20,425 nucleotides of DNA from a virus, in the IMG/VR virus record IMGVR_UViG_3300024518_001724, positions 1-20,425 of that record. The stretch is one strand, 5' to 3'. This document shows, in pieces, positions 5,010 through 11,874 of the stretch. Both the position numbers and the translations under genes were made by a program. The notes beneath the pieces were generated by a model. It ran no database searches, had not been told where the DNA came from, and worked only from the letters and a program-made list of their open reading frames with translations. Within the stretch, counting starts at the first letter, position 1. Each line of letters begins with the position of its first letter.

Positions 5010-5279
5010 ATGAAGAAACACGTTAAATTATATCATGACAAGCTCGGTTACTACTATGGTGAATTCATACCATGTGAGGTTTGTGGGGGCAAAAGTGTTG
5101 ACATCCATCACATTGACTCGAGAGGCATGGGAGGATCAGGCAGAAAGGATTTTATCAACAATGTCCAGGCATTATGTAGGCACTGCCATATCGAATATGG
5201 AGATAAAAAGCAGCATATAGAATTTCTAATACAAAAACATGTTAAAACAATCGAAAGAAGAACAAAAAAACGAGCTTAA
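5010..5279 (+). CDS. HNH endonuclease (89 aa)
   Basis: Compact HNH nuclease: CEVCGG (C22, C25) and CRHCH (C56, C59) form the structural zinc site; VDIHHIDSRG (H33/H34), a central N50/N51 and H60 make the beta-beta-alpha metal catalytic core. Length is about the minimal HNH domain. HNH proteins encoded close to phage terminases often assist packaging cleavage, but here it is about 1.6 kb upstream of the terminase, so its role may instead be selfish or defensive. It begins 14 bases after a GC-rich stem-loop. The frame at 5035-5220 is a shadow. Confidence 0.9.
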   Translation: MKKHVKLYHDKLGYYYGEFIPCEVCGGKSVDIHHIDSRGMGGSGRKDFINNVQALCRHCHIEYGDKKQHIEFLIQKHVKTIERRTKKRA

Positions 5280-5454
5280 CATCAAAAGACAATTGGAACA
5301 ATCTGTTTTTGAAAAGATGTTCAAGGATCTGTATTCAATTTGTTGCAAAGCAGGATTTCAGCATATAGAAATGGGGGACAAGTTCATGAAGGTGACTGAT
5401 GAACACAGGAATTTTAAAATAGAGTTAAGTGTTAAGGTTGGTATTGTTAATTAA
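5239..5454 (+). CDS. Hypothetical protein (71 aa)
   Basis: It overlaps the end of the HNH gene by 41 bases. Highly charged N-terminus (MLKQSKEEQKNELNIKRQ, probably helical) and a C-terminal strand-rich stretch (FMKVTDEHRNFKIELSVKVG). No family is recognised. The long overlap makes the exact start uncertain; no good internal ATG exists before residue about 27. Its stop codon lies inside a perfect palindrome (5446-5455). Confidence 0.55.
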   Translation: MLKQSKEEQKNELNIKRQLEQSVFEKMFKDLYSICCKAGFQHIEMGDKFMKVTDEHRNFKIELSVKVGIVN

Positions 5455-5498
5455 CAGATATGTGCAAATTTTGCACGGTGGTTCTTGGAATTAATTCC
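5446..5498. repeat. Three successive palindromes
   Basis: GTTAATTAAC (5446-5455), GTGCAAATTTTGCAC (5462-5476, 7-bp arms around one base) and GGAATTAATTCC (5487-5498) follow one another within 53 bases. None is followed by a U-run. They could be binding sites for a dimeric repressor or part of a degenerated recombination site; the three differ in sequence. Confidence 0.55.
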
Positions 5499-5505
5499 TA
5501 ATTGA

Positions 5506-5554
5506 GCATAACGGTTTGGGTATGGGCTGATTTTAAGCCGATTTAAAAGAACGA
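5506..5554 (+). repeat. Intergenic motif A (attC-half-site-like)
   Basis: GCATAAC (5506-5512) followed by TAACGNNTTGNNTATG-type sequence and later GATT...AAGAAC.AA aligns with 5813-5853 (motif B). A minor hairpin GGCT/AGCC sits in the middle. Both copies lie directly upstream of a small gene. No matching right half with GTT follows this copy. Confidence 0.45.
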
Positions 5555-5818
5555 ATGATGAAAGACGTAAATAAGATATTTGAATCAATACATGAAGTGT
5601 ATGAGTCTCATGATGGAGGTGGCATATGGTTGGATGATAGCCAAAAACTACTCATCAAAAACCAACTAAGGCAACTGATCTTAGCGAATAAAAATCATGG
5701 TGTCATACATAATGTTAGACGTAGGTTTTATTCTGATGATGAAATACAGGAAATAGAAGATGCAGCAGCGCAAGGCAGGGAGGATTGGCTTATTCAACAA
5801 CATGAAAATTCCATCTAA
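5555..5818 (+). CDS. Hypothetical protein (87 aa)
   Basis: Soluble, charged, probably helical: MMKDVNKIFESIHEVYES, then DDSQKLLIKNQLRQLILANK, then an acidic C-terminal part (SDDEIQEIEDAAAQGREDW). Two adjacent ATGs (5555, 5558) make the start uncertain by one codon. No domain is recognised. The stop codon lies inside an R''-like box (ATCTAAC, 5813-5819). Confidence 0.62.
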   Translation: MMKDVNKIFESIHEVYESHDGGGIWLDDSQKLLIKNQLRQLILANKNHGVIHNVRRRFYSDDEIQEIEDAAAQGREDWLIQQHENSI

Positions 5819-6034
5819 CGCATTGTATATGAAACGAACGGATTAAGAACTAAAAATAAATTTAAAATTATGAATATAGCTATTTTAATACTGTGCATTT
5901 TAATTATGGCAGGAATTATAACATTAGGAAACAACCAAGTTAAAATAACAAACAACCAAAGTAAAATAGCGGAAACGCTTGACAAAATTAACAAAGAAGT
6001 ACATAGGTAGTTTGTTTTATATACGTTGTTATGT
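5813..6034 (+). other. Possible oversized attC-like element with an ORF in its loop
   Basis: Left half: ATCTAAC (5813-5819, fits RYYYAAC), spacer, TGTATATGAAA (5824-5834). Right half: TTTTATATACG (6015-6025), spacer, GTTATGT (6028-6034). The inner arms pair at 9 of 11 positions with the two mismatches being G-T-type. If real, the site is 222 nt, longer than usual attC sites, and its loop holds the 46-codon ORF 5870-6010. An insertion into an attC is one reading; chance AT-rich pairing is another. Confidence 0.35.
5870..6010 (+). CDS. 46-aa single-pass membrane microprotein
   Basis: ATG 5870 follows the A-rich leader TTTAAAATT. Residues 1-20 (MNIAILILCILIMAGIITLG) are a hydrophobic helix; the rest (NNQVKITNNQSKIAETLDKI...) is a hydrophilic coiled-coil-like tail. 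The pattern resembles small phage membrane proteins such as Rz-like or superinfection-exclusion proteins, without a motif to decide. It lies in the loop between two attC-like half sites. Confidence 0.6.
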   Translation: MNIAILILCILIMAGIITLGNNQVKITNNQSKIAETLDKINKEVHR

Positions 6035-6056
6035 GCTTTTTTAATTGCACTATAAC
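6028..6056 (+). repeat. Inverted repeat, possible ORF-less mini-cassette body
   Basis: GTTATGTGC (6028-6036) pairs with GCACTATAAC (6047-6056) with one bulged T around TTTTTTAATT. The two ends double as R'-like and R''-like boxes, so 6029-6102 would be a 74-nt cassette carrying only a recombination site and no ORF. A hairpin with an internal T-run is an alternative. Confidence 0.4.
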
Positions 6057-6108
6057 ATCAAGCTAAAAAATGGTGAGGGACGAACTTGTTTTTAAGCGGC
6101 TGTTATGA
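6050..6108 (+). other. attC-like recombination site 7 (homologue of the site at 1189)
   Basis: CTATAAC (6050-6056), 4-nt spacer, AGCTAAAAA (6061-6069) pairing with TTTTTAAGC (6089-6097) with one mismatch, GCT spacer after a G, then GTTATGA (6102-6108). Length is 59 nt, exactly that of site 4. Ungapped identity is 38/59, including R'' TAAC, AGCTA, loop TGAGG.ACGAA, AGCG.CTGTT. This places a cassette-type site between phage accessory genes and the terminase. Confidence 0.62.
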
Positions 6109-6118
6109 ATTGTAAATT

Positions 6119-6223
6119 ATGACCTGGTACATCAACACAACATGGGGCAAAAAAGACTATGTATTTTATCAATATTTTGAACTTAACGGAATGATAATAG
6201 AATTATGGAAGGAAGAACAATAA
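6119..6223 (+). CDS. 34-aa hypothetical peptide
   Basis: ATG 6119 follows the leader GAATTGTAAATT right after attC-like site 7. The product MTWYINTTWGKKDYVFYQYF... is aromatic-rich and ends ELWKEEQ. It overlaps the following gene by 19 bases. It is short and unrecognised; the leader and lack of other coding in this gap favour translation. Confidence 0.45.
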   Translation: MTWYINTTWGKKDYVFYQYFELNGMIIELWKEEQ

Positions 6224-6396
6224 GCCCGGCACCTTTGGCAGATAGGGTGATTGATTACGTGATCGCTACAAGGTTTAAAAGAATAGGAAAACGGTTTTCT
6301 AAAATGATTGATAGTTTTGATAAATATAATGTTGAGATCCACAAACCCATTTCCGATTTCAGAAAGGCAATAGCCAATTTGAAAAAGATTAAATAA
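6205..6396 (+). CDS. Hypothetical basic protein (63 aa)
   Basis: Basic (MEGRTISPAPLADRVIDYVI then RFKRIGKRFSKMIDSFDKY and ending FRKAIANLKKIK), probably mostly helical, no membrane segment. No family is recognised. It overlaps the preceding small ORF. Confidence 0.58.
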   Translation: MEGRTISPAPLADRVIDYVIATRFKRIGKRFSKMIDSFDKYNVEIHKPISDFRKAIANLKKIK

Positions 6397-6412
6397 TTAA
6401 CTAACTTACATT

Positions 6413-6532
6413 ATGATCAACGCTTCCTATCCTGGAAAAACTACTCAAACAAACCCTTTCAATTGTATTTTGCATAATCACACTGTTAACAGTGTTGATA
6501 ATAACGGCGCTATTAATAAGGTTTTGATATGA
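6413..6532 (+). CDS. Uncertain 39-aa ORF; another frame encodes a membrane segment
   Basis: The frame from ATG 6413 gives MINASYPGKTTQTNPFNCIL..., ending with an ATGA overlap to the next gene, but its composition is not protein-like. The +1 frame from 6417 to TGA 6525-6527 reads STLPILEKLLKQTLSIVFCI and continues as a convincing membrane helix ending ALLIRF, yet it has no ATG because a TGA sits at 6414. One base fewer near 6416 would give MSTLPILEK. The real product may be the hydrophobic one. Confidence 0.35.
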   Translation: MINASYPGKTTQTNPFNCILHNHTVNSVDNNGAINKVLI

Positions 6533-6666
6533 TAACATATAAAAAAGCGTGTAAAAGGTTAGAAATCCTTGCAAATATAGCTAAGGAAGGGGCGTATACC
6601 ATCGGTATTGAGCCAACAATTAAAATTAAAGACTGGCAGAAAGACAATAAATGGTTCCACGAATGA
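6529..6666 (+). CDS. Hypothetical protein (45 aa)
   Basis: ATG 6529; the product starts MITYKKACKRLEILANIAKEG and ends KIKDWQKDNKWFHE. It is soluble and basic. Its TGA overlaps ATG 6663 of the next gene as ATGA, matching the style of the region. No family is recognised. Confidence 0.58.
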   Translation: MITYKKACKRLEILANIAKEGAYTIGIEPTIKIKDWQKDNKWFHE

Positions 6667-6863
6667 TAGAAGAAAAAAGCTTTCAAATGGACAAAAACAC
6701 TTTATTGATTTCTAAGGAAGAACTTAGCAAAATGATCCCTATTGACAAAGTAAAAGAGATAGCTTTAAAGGCATGGATTGAAGGATATGGCGAAGGATGG
6801 GAAGATGCTGATATACCAGATATATTTAGAGTATGGTTTCACGGAATTGAAAAAGAACTATGA
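6663..6863 (+). CDS. Hypothetical protein (66 aa)
   Basis: Starts MIEEKSFQMDKNTLLISKEE; the C-terminal half (EGYGEGWEDADIPDIFRVWF) is acidic and aromatic. The start at 6663 is preferred to 6651 because it forms the usual ATGA overlap. Soluble, no domain recognised. Confidence 0.62.
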   Translation: MIEEKSFQMDKNTLLISKEELSKMIPIDKVKEIALKAWIEGYGEGWEDADIPDIFRVWFHGIEKEL

Positions 6864-6904
6864 TTGAATACTGGAAAGAAAAACAATTAAAAGAAATTAG
6901 TTAA
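6860..6904 (+). CDS. Possible 14-aa peptide upstream of the terminase
   Basis: ATG 6860 overlaps the preceding stop (ATGA) and encodes MIEYWKEKQLKEIS, stopping nine bases before the terminase small subunit. It may serve to carry ribosomes to the terminase start. Support is positional only. Confidence 0.28.
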   Translation: MIEYWKEKQLKEIS

Positions 6905-6913
6905 ATTTGCGCA

Positions 6914-7279
6914 ATGGCAGGCAGACCACCTAAATACAAAACAGTAGAAGAACTTCAAACAGCTATTGATAAATACTTTGAAGATGTAGCCAATGAAGAA
7001 AAACCCACAGTAACTGGGTTAGCTTATCATTTAGGGTTCACAAGTAGGCAGTCAATCTATGATTTCGAGACTAAGAAAAAGAAAGTATTTGCTTACACTA
7101 TAAAAAGAGCGGTCCTAAAAATAGAGCATAAACACGAGTTAGGGCTATATAATCAAAGTAATGCGGGTCATATCTTTTGGTTAAAGAACAGGCGTTGGAG
7201 CGATAAACAAGAGATTAAGCATTCAGGCGAAATAACAGGTTTTAACTATGTCGATAGTAACGATAAGGCCGACGGCTAA
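6914..7279 (+). CDS. Terminase small subunit (GP3_package/P22 gp3-like)
   Basis: This 121-residue DNA-recognition subunit of the packaging motor binds the packaging start site and recruits the large subunit. MAGRPPKYKTVEELQTAIDK at the N-terminus, TVTGLAYHLGFTSRQSIYDF (an HTH-like segment at residues about 33-52), a lysine-rich linker, FAYTIKRAVLKIEH and the closing HIFWLKNRRWSDKQEIKHSG are typical of the gp3-type DNA-packaging family. Its end overlaps the large subunit by 32 bases, the usual arrangement. The start follows the small-gene chain with no clear promoter of its own. Confidence 0.9.
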   Translation: MAGRPPKYKTVEELQTAIDKYFEDVANEEKPTVTGLAYHLGFTSRQSIYDFETKKKKVFAYTIKRAVLKIEHKHELGLYNQSNAGHIFWLKNRRWSDKQEIKHSGEITGFNYVDSNDKADG

Positions 7280-8558
7280 ACAGCATGAGGCATGGCAAGC
7301 ATTAAAAACTAAAGACACTGTATTTTTAGGAGGCGGGGCCGGCGGTGGCAAATCATGGCTCATATGCGAAACCCGGTTAGCGAATTGCTATTTTTATCCC
7401 GGTTATAAATCCTTCATAGCACGCGAAGAGCTTAAACGGCTCATGCAGTCTACTTTTATTACTTGGTCGAAGGTCTGCAAATTCCACGGGATACCCCCAA
7501 ACGATTGGAAGCTAAACTCTATGTACAATTATATTGAGTTCTTTAACGGCTCACGGATAGACCTTTTAGATTGCGCTTATAAGCCGTCAGATCCGTTGTA
7601 TGAACGTTTCGGCTCATTAGAGTACTCAGACGGAGCATTAGAGGAGGCGGGCGAAATACATCACCTGGCATATGATGTTTTAAAGTCCAGGATAGGTAGG
7701 CACATGACAGACGAAGTAAGGCCCACAATGCTGATCACAGGAAACCCCAAAAAGAATTGGACTTACACTACTTTTTACAAGCCGTGGAAAGAAAATATCC
7801 TCCCGGACGGCATAGCATTCATTCAAAGCCTTTACAACGATAACCCACACACGGCAAAGACTTATAAAAAGCAATTAGAGGGCATTACAGATCAATCAAT
7901 CAAAGAAAGGCTAATGTTCGGGAACTGGGACTACGACGATGATCCGAGCGCTCTTATTGACTATGATGCTGTTTGTGATATGTTCACTAATGACCACGTG
8001 CCAAAAGGAGATAAGATGATCAGTGCAGATTTAGCTATGCAAGGGCGTGACAGGTTCATAGCAGGACTATGGTCAGGTATGAGGGTATCTATACCCATAG
8101 ACAAAGAAAAAGCCACAGGCAAGGAAATTGAACGCGATTTAACCAATCTTAAGAACACAGAGAAAGTAGGAAACTCTAAGATTATAGCAGACAGCGACGG
8201 TTTAGGAGCTTACCTGGATAGCTACATCCGGAACATTAAAGCCTTTCATGGCGGTGCAAGTGCAAATAATAAGAATGAATTTGTTAACTTTAAAAGCGAA
8301 TGTGGTTTTAAGCTTGCCGAAAAGATCCAGAACAGGGAGATTAAAATTATATGTTCAAAAGACCAGGAGGAACGCATTAAAACAGAAATAAGCGTCTGTT
8401 TGAAGCGTCACAACATGGATAAGGACGAAACAAAGAAGCGATTAATACCAAAAGACAAGATGAAAGAACTATTGGGGCATTCGCCTGATTACTTGGATAT
8501 GCTGCTAATGGGCATGTATTTCGAAATAGACAATAGAGTTGAATTCCAAGTGGCATGA
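7248..8558 (+). CDS. terL: Terminase large subunit
   Basis: This 436-residue ATPase/nuclease drives DNA into the prohead and cuts it into genome lengths. ATPase domain: Walker A GGGAGGGKS (28-36), Walker B region with catalytic glutamate in DGALEEAGEIHH (128-139), coupling motif TGNPKK (164-169). RNase H-like nuclease domain: D261 in ISADLAMQGRD, D315/D317 in IIADSDGLG, D414/D417 in HSPDYLDMLLMG. Length is normal for phage TerL (about 400-600). It overlaps the small subunit and ends with ATGA into a 24-aa ORF. Confidence 0.96.
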   Translation: MSIVTIRPTAKQHEAWQALKTKDTVFLGGGAGGGKSWLICETRLANCYFYPGYKSFIAREELKRLMQSTFITWSKVCKFHGIPPNDWKLNSMYNYIEFFNGSRIDLLDCAYKPSDPLYERFGSLEYSDGALEEAGEIHHLAYDVLKSRIGRHMTDEVRPTMLITGNPKKNWTYTTFYKPWKENILPDGIAFIQSLYNDNPHTAKTYKKQLEGITDQSIKERLMFGNWDYDDDPSALIDYDAVCDMFTNDHVPKGDKMISADLAMQGRDRFIAGLWSGMRVSIPIDKEKATGKEIERDLTNLKNTEKVGNSKIIADSDGLGAYLDSYIRNIKAFHGGASANNKNEFVNFKSECGFKLAEKIQNREIKIICSKDQEERIKTEISVCLKRHNMDKDETKKRLIPKDKMKELLGHSPDYLDMLLMGMYFEIDNRVEFQVA

Positions 8559-8629
8559 ATTGTATTATTCAAAGATTGATTACAAACCCACAAGGGAGAC
8601 TAAAAAGATATAACTATTCAAAGAAATGA
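8555..8629 (+). CDS. 24-aa linker peptide
   Basis: ATG 8555 overlaps the terminase stop and TGA 8627-8629 overlaps the next ATG, both as ATGA. The product is MNCIIQRLITNPQGRLKRYN followed by four residues, basic. The double overlap makes translation likely; function unknown. Confidence 0.45.
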   Translation: MNCIIQRLITNPQGRLKRYNYSKK

Positions 8630-8874
8630 TAGCAATAGCAAAGAAAGACATTAGCCCCTTAATAAAAAAAGGAACTATCTTAGTAAAAAAGAAAGTGAGG
8701 CACCCCGATCATGGATTGCGGTTCTTTGGCATCATGCGGGGTTATGATGAATGTCTTTATATAGAGTGTACGCATTGGGTCATGTTCGAGGAAAGAACGG
8801 TAAAGCCTCCCAATTACTACACGTGGAGATTGATAGAAGCAAATAGGGAATGGTTTAAAATTAGCAAAGAATGA
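8626..8874 (+). CDS. Hypothetical protein between terminase and portal (82 aa)
   Basis: Soluble, basic-aromatic protein: MIAIAKKDISPLIKKGTILV, then ECTHWVMFEERTVKPPNYYT. The opening (a K-G-T-ILVKK strand pattern) suggests a small beta-barrel-like fold, but I cannot name a family. It overlaps the portal start by ATGA. Confidence 0.62.
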   Translation: MIAIAKKDISPLIKKGTILVKKKVRHPDHGLRFFGIMRGYDECLYIECTHWVMFEERTVKPPNYYTWRLIEANREWFKISKE

Positions 8875-10301
8875 ATTGGTTTCAAAAACAATTATTACCC
8901 AAACAGGTCAAGCAAATAATATTACAGGCCGAATCCGGGGATGTGATAAAGGCCATGTTCCAAATATTCGGCAATAATGTAACCCTGATAAACGAGAATA
9001 CAGATCAATATATAAAGTCTGGATATCTTGGTAATGCAGATATCTATTCTATTGTACGGCAAATATCAAGATCATGCTCGATCCCTGAATGGGAGCTTTT
9101 CGAAATAAAGAACGAAAAAGCACATGCCGACTATGTGAGGTTAAAGCAAGACGGCTCGGAGGCGTCGCTGTTCAAGGCCATGAAGTTAAAAGGCGAAGCT
9201 TTGGAGCAAGTAGAAAACCCTGAAATACAAAAGCTTTTTGTACAACCAAACCCCTTACAGGGATGGACAGAATTTATTGAGTTAAGCACTGTATTTAGGT
9301 TGATAACAGGCAACAGGTACTGGAAAGGATCGGCCCCTGAATTTGGCGCTAATGCAGGCAAATGGCAGGAACTTTTTGTATTGCCAGCCCAACATGTAGA
9401 GATACTTCCAGGTGACAACATACTCGAACCAATCAGGGGGTACAGGTTTAACTTTAACCCTTCCGATGAATTTGATGCCGAAGACGTAAGCCATTCGAAG
9501 TATCCTAATCCTGATTTTGTGGCGGGAACGGGGTCTAACTTTTACGGCCTTTCACCTTTAAGGCCCGGCAGGACTGTATTAACGAAGTCCAATGATGGGT
9601 ATGAGGCAAGCGCCAGGCTATTGCAAAACTCCGGGGTTATGGGAATTGTGTCGGGTGCAAAAGAAGCGACCGCGCAACCTGGGGACATGGATATACAAGC
9701 TATCAAGTCAAAGTTTGAACAAAAGTCACGGCCTGAAAACTACGGCAAGCTGGCATGGACAAACGCGATGCTGAACTACATCCAAATGGGTATGAACGCC
9801 AACGAACTGGGGTTGAACGAAGGGCAAATGCTTTCGTTGAGGCAGGCATGTAATATTTACAACTATCCATCAGAACTGTTAAACGACAAGGTAAGCGCTA
9901 AATACAATTCCTTTAAAGAAGCCAAAAAGAGTGCAATCATCAACGCGGTATTGCCAGAACTTAACCTGGATAGGGATTCACTCAATACGTGGTACTTGGA
10001 ACCATGGAGGAAAGCAGACCGGAAGAACTACTTTTTAGATTATGAGGTGAATTCATTCCCTGAAATGCAGGAAGATTTAGGGAAACTTTGGGCAAGGATC
10101 GATACAAGTACAGAGCTGACATTGAACGAAAAAAGGAAATTGAAAGGCTTTGACGAAAGAACAGAACCGGGCATGGACGACATATGGCTTCCTTTTAACT
10201 TAACGCCAATGCAGGGCTTTGGCAACACGGACACCACGGAGTTAGACGAAACATTGAAAGCATTGGGAATAACTGAATACGCTTCAAATGGTGTACATTA
10301 A
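8871..10301 (+). CDS. Portal protein, HK97-like family
   Basis: This 476-residue protein forms the dodecameric ring at the capsid vertex through which DNA enters and leaves. Supporting stretches are YSIVRQISRSCSIPEWELF near residue 62, VENPEIQKLFVQPNPLQGWT (about 114-133), FYGLSPLRPGRTVL (about 224-237), and QACNIYNYPSELLNDKVSAKYNS with LPELNLDRDSLNTWYLEP toward the C-terminus, all typical of HK97-type (Phage_portal) proteins. Length is in the normal range. Stop and next start overlap as TAATG. Confidence 0.93.
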   Translation: MNWFQKQLLPKQVKQIILQAESGDVIKAMFQIFGNNVTLINENTDQYIKSGYLGNADIYSIVRQISRSCSIPEWELFEIKNEKAHADYVRLKQDGSEASLFKAMKLKGEALEQVENPEIQKLFVQPNPLQGWTEFIELSTVFRLITGNRYWKGSAPEFGANAGKWQELFVLPAQHVEILPGDNILEPIRGYRFNFNPSDEFDAEDVSHSKYPNPDFVAGTGSNFYGLSPLRPGRTVLTKSNDGYEASARLLQNSGVMGIVSGAKEATAQPGDMDIQAIKSKFEQKSRPENYGKLAWTNAMLNYIQMGMNANELGLNEGQMLSLRQACNIYNYPSELLNDKVSAKYNSFKEAKKSAIINAVLPELNLDRDSLNTWYLEPWRKADRKNYFLDYEVNSFPEMQEDLGKLWARIDTSTELTLNEKRKLKGFDERTEPGMDDIWLPFNLTPMQGFGNTDTTELDETLKALGITEYASNGVH

Positions 10302-11116
10302 TGCCTGACACAGCTACCCAAATATGGCAAAACACAGACCGTAAGCGGGCGCGGTTCATGCCTTCGATAGAAAGGGCAACATTGCAAGCGTTAAGAATCC
10401 AGGCGAAACCTATATTTGATCTTTTTAATACAGGTATGGCCTTGGAAGATATCAAGGCACAAATAAAAGGGCTTATCCGTGAACCAGCCATAAAGGTATT
10501 GATCGATTCTATTTTTAACCGTGTAGGGATGGCGTTTGCAGATGATTCATTCCATGAAATAACCTCACAACTAAAACAAGACACTTTTATAGAATCCCAG
10601 ATAGAAGGAACCCTTCAAAGGATAATCCAGGTACAAGCGGCATTAGATATAACAGCAATCACAGAGACTACCCGCAATTGGCTTTCTTTAGAGATCCAAA
10701 GATACATCGAAGAGGGGTTAAGTATCCCAAATGCAGCGAAGGAACTTACGAAAAGGTTTGATTTCATAAGCAGGGCACGAGCTACGATGATAGCACGAAC
10801 AGAGATTATAAGCGCAAGCAACGCGGGAAGTTTGGCAGGCGCGGAAAGCACAGGATTGCCAGTTCAAAAGATATGGCTCACTGCCAGGGACAAGTCTGTA
10901 AGGGATTCACACATAATAACAGACGGCCAAAAAAGAAACCTAAAAGAGAACTTCAATGTCAATGGAAGCCCAGCCATGCAGCCTGGAGATCCAAAACTGC
11001 CAGCAGGCGAACGCGTTAATTGTAGGTGTACGATTATCTACCAAGTCGAAGGAAGGGACAGCCCACTTACAGAGCTTCAAAGGCCAGAGGTATTTGATTT
11101 CAGTCAGTTTGAATAA
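10301..11116 (+). CDS. Head morphogenesis protein (SPP1 gp7 / Mu F-like minor head protein)
   Basis: This 271-residue minor capsid protein of the MuF/SPP1 gp7 type probably sits inside the prohead near the portal and may be ejected with DNA. The C-terminal MuF domain is clear: ARATMIARTEIISASNAGSL (residues about 159-178), KIWLTARDKSVRDSHIITDG (about 190-209), and GERVNCRCTIIYQ (about 236-248), the NCRC motif being diagnostic. No additional toxin or enzyme domain follows. It is placed directly after the portal, as usual. Confidence 0.92.
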   Translation: MPDTATQIWQNTDRKRARFMPSIERATLQALRIQAKPIFDLFNTGMALEDIKAQIKGLIREPAIKVLIDSIFNRVGMAFADDSFHEITSQLKQDTFIESQIEGTLQRIIQVQAALDITAITETTRNWLSLEIQRYIEEGLSIPNAAKELTKRFDFISRARATMIARTEIISASNAGSLAGAESTGLPVQKIWLTARDKSVRDSHIITDGQKRNLKENFNVNGSPAMQPGDPKLPAGERVNCRCTIIYQVEGRDSPLTELQRPEVFDFSQFE

Positions 11117-11129
11117 TTTTTGGGCTTGT

Positions 11130-11180
11130 ATATTTGCATATGCGCATATTTGCATAAACGAATATACTTTTCTAAATTTG
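11130..11180 (+). promoter_or_regulatory. Promoter with overlapping repeat/palindrome ahead of the protease-capsid genes
   Basis: TTTG (11149-11152), 20-nt spacer, TAAATTTG (11173-11180) fits the Bacteroidota -33/-7 consensus TTTG-N19-21-TAnnTTTG at every fixed position. Transcription would begin about 10 bases before the ATG at 11197. Just upstream and overlapping the -33 box are an 11-bp direct repeat ATATTTGCATA (11130-11140, 11146-11156) and the perfect palindrome ATATGCGCATAT (11138-11149), which look like an operator. Confidence 0.72.
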
Positions 11181-11196
11181 ATAAACATGTTTTAAA

Positions 11197-11874
11197 ATGA
11201 TCTTATCAAAAAATTTCTCATACGAGATTAAAGACGTAGATGAGCCGCAAGGGATTGTTACTATCTATGTAAATTCATTCGATAAGGAAGATTCGGACGG
11301 CGACATATCTCATAAATCATCATTTAACAGGACAATTAAAAACGAATTCAATCGGATTAAACATTTCAGAAACCACAACCCTGATCAAAACATAGGATTA
11401 CCAAAAGAAATGCAAGCAGATGATTTCGGGCTAAAAGTGGTTAGCCAGTTAAATATGGAAAAAGAACTGGCAAGGGATGTATTTTCAGACTATAAATTAC
11501 ATGCTGAATTAAACAGGTCAATGGAGCATTCTATTGGGTTTAATGTAATGCAAAGGGACGCGAAAGACAAAAAAATAATAACAGAGTACAAGTTGTGGGA
11601 ATACTCAAGTCTTTCGCATTGGGGGGCAAATCAGGATACGCCACAAGTGGATGCAAAGGATTTATCAAGGGATGATATCATAGATCAGATATACTACATA
11701 TCTAAAGCATTTGAAAAAGCAGATTTCACAGATGCTAAATTCAGAAAATTAGAACAAAACATGGTCGAGCTTACTAAAGCTTACGAACTCGTTAAGGACT
11801 CACAAACTCCTTTCATAACGACTGACAATAAAGACCTGGAAGCAATTAAATATTTTAAACAAATTTTAAACTAA
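11197..11874 (+). CDS. Prohead protease (HK97/S78 family)
   Basis: This 225-residue serine protease matures the capsid by removing the N-terminal scaffold (delta) domain of the major capsid protein. GIVTIYVNSFDKEDSDGD (residues about 19-36), a histidine in IKHFRNHNPDQNIG (H56 or H60) and EHSIGFNV with S112 match the family's His and Ser active-site segments; LWEYSSLSHWGANQDTP (about 133-149) is the conserved segment after the catalytic core. The capsid gene follows with a TAATG overlap. It has its own upstream promoter, in keeping with high demand for protease and capsid. Confidence 0.93.
   Translation: MILSKNFSYEIKDVDEPQGIVTIYVNSFDKEDSDGDISHKSSFNRTIKNEFNRIKHFRNHNPDQNIGLPKEMQADDFGLKVVSQLNMEKELARDVFSDYKLHAELNRSMEHSIGFNVMQRDAKDKKIITEYKLWEYSSLSHWGANQDTPQVDAKDLSRDDIIDQIYYISKAFEKADFTDAKFRKLEQNMVELTKAYELVKDSQTPFITTDNKDLEAIKYFKQILN

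Noticed and set aside
5446-5498. Intrinsic transcription terminator
   Set aside because: None of the palindromes is GC-rich with a following U-run.
6902-6909. TAAATTTG as a -7 element for the terminase genes
   Set aside because: No TTTG at the right distance upstream, and the predicted start would fall at or after the ATG at 6914.
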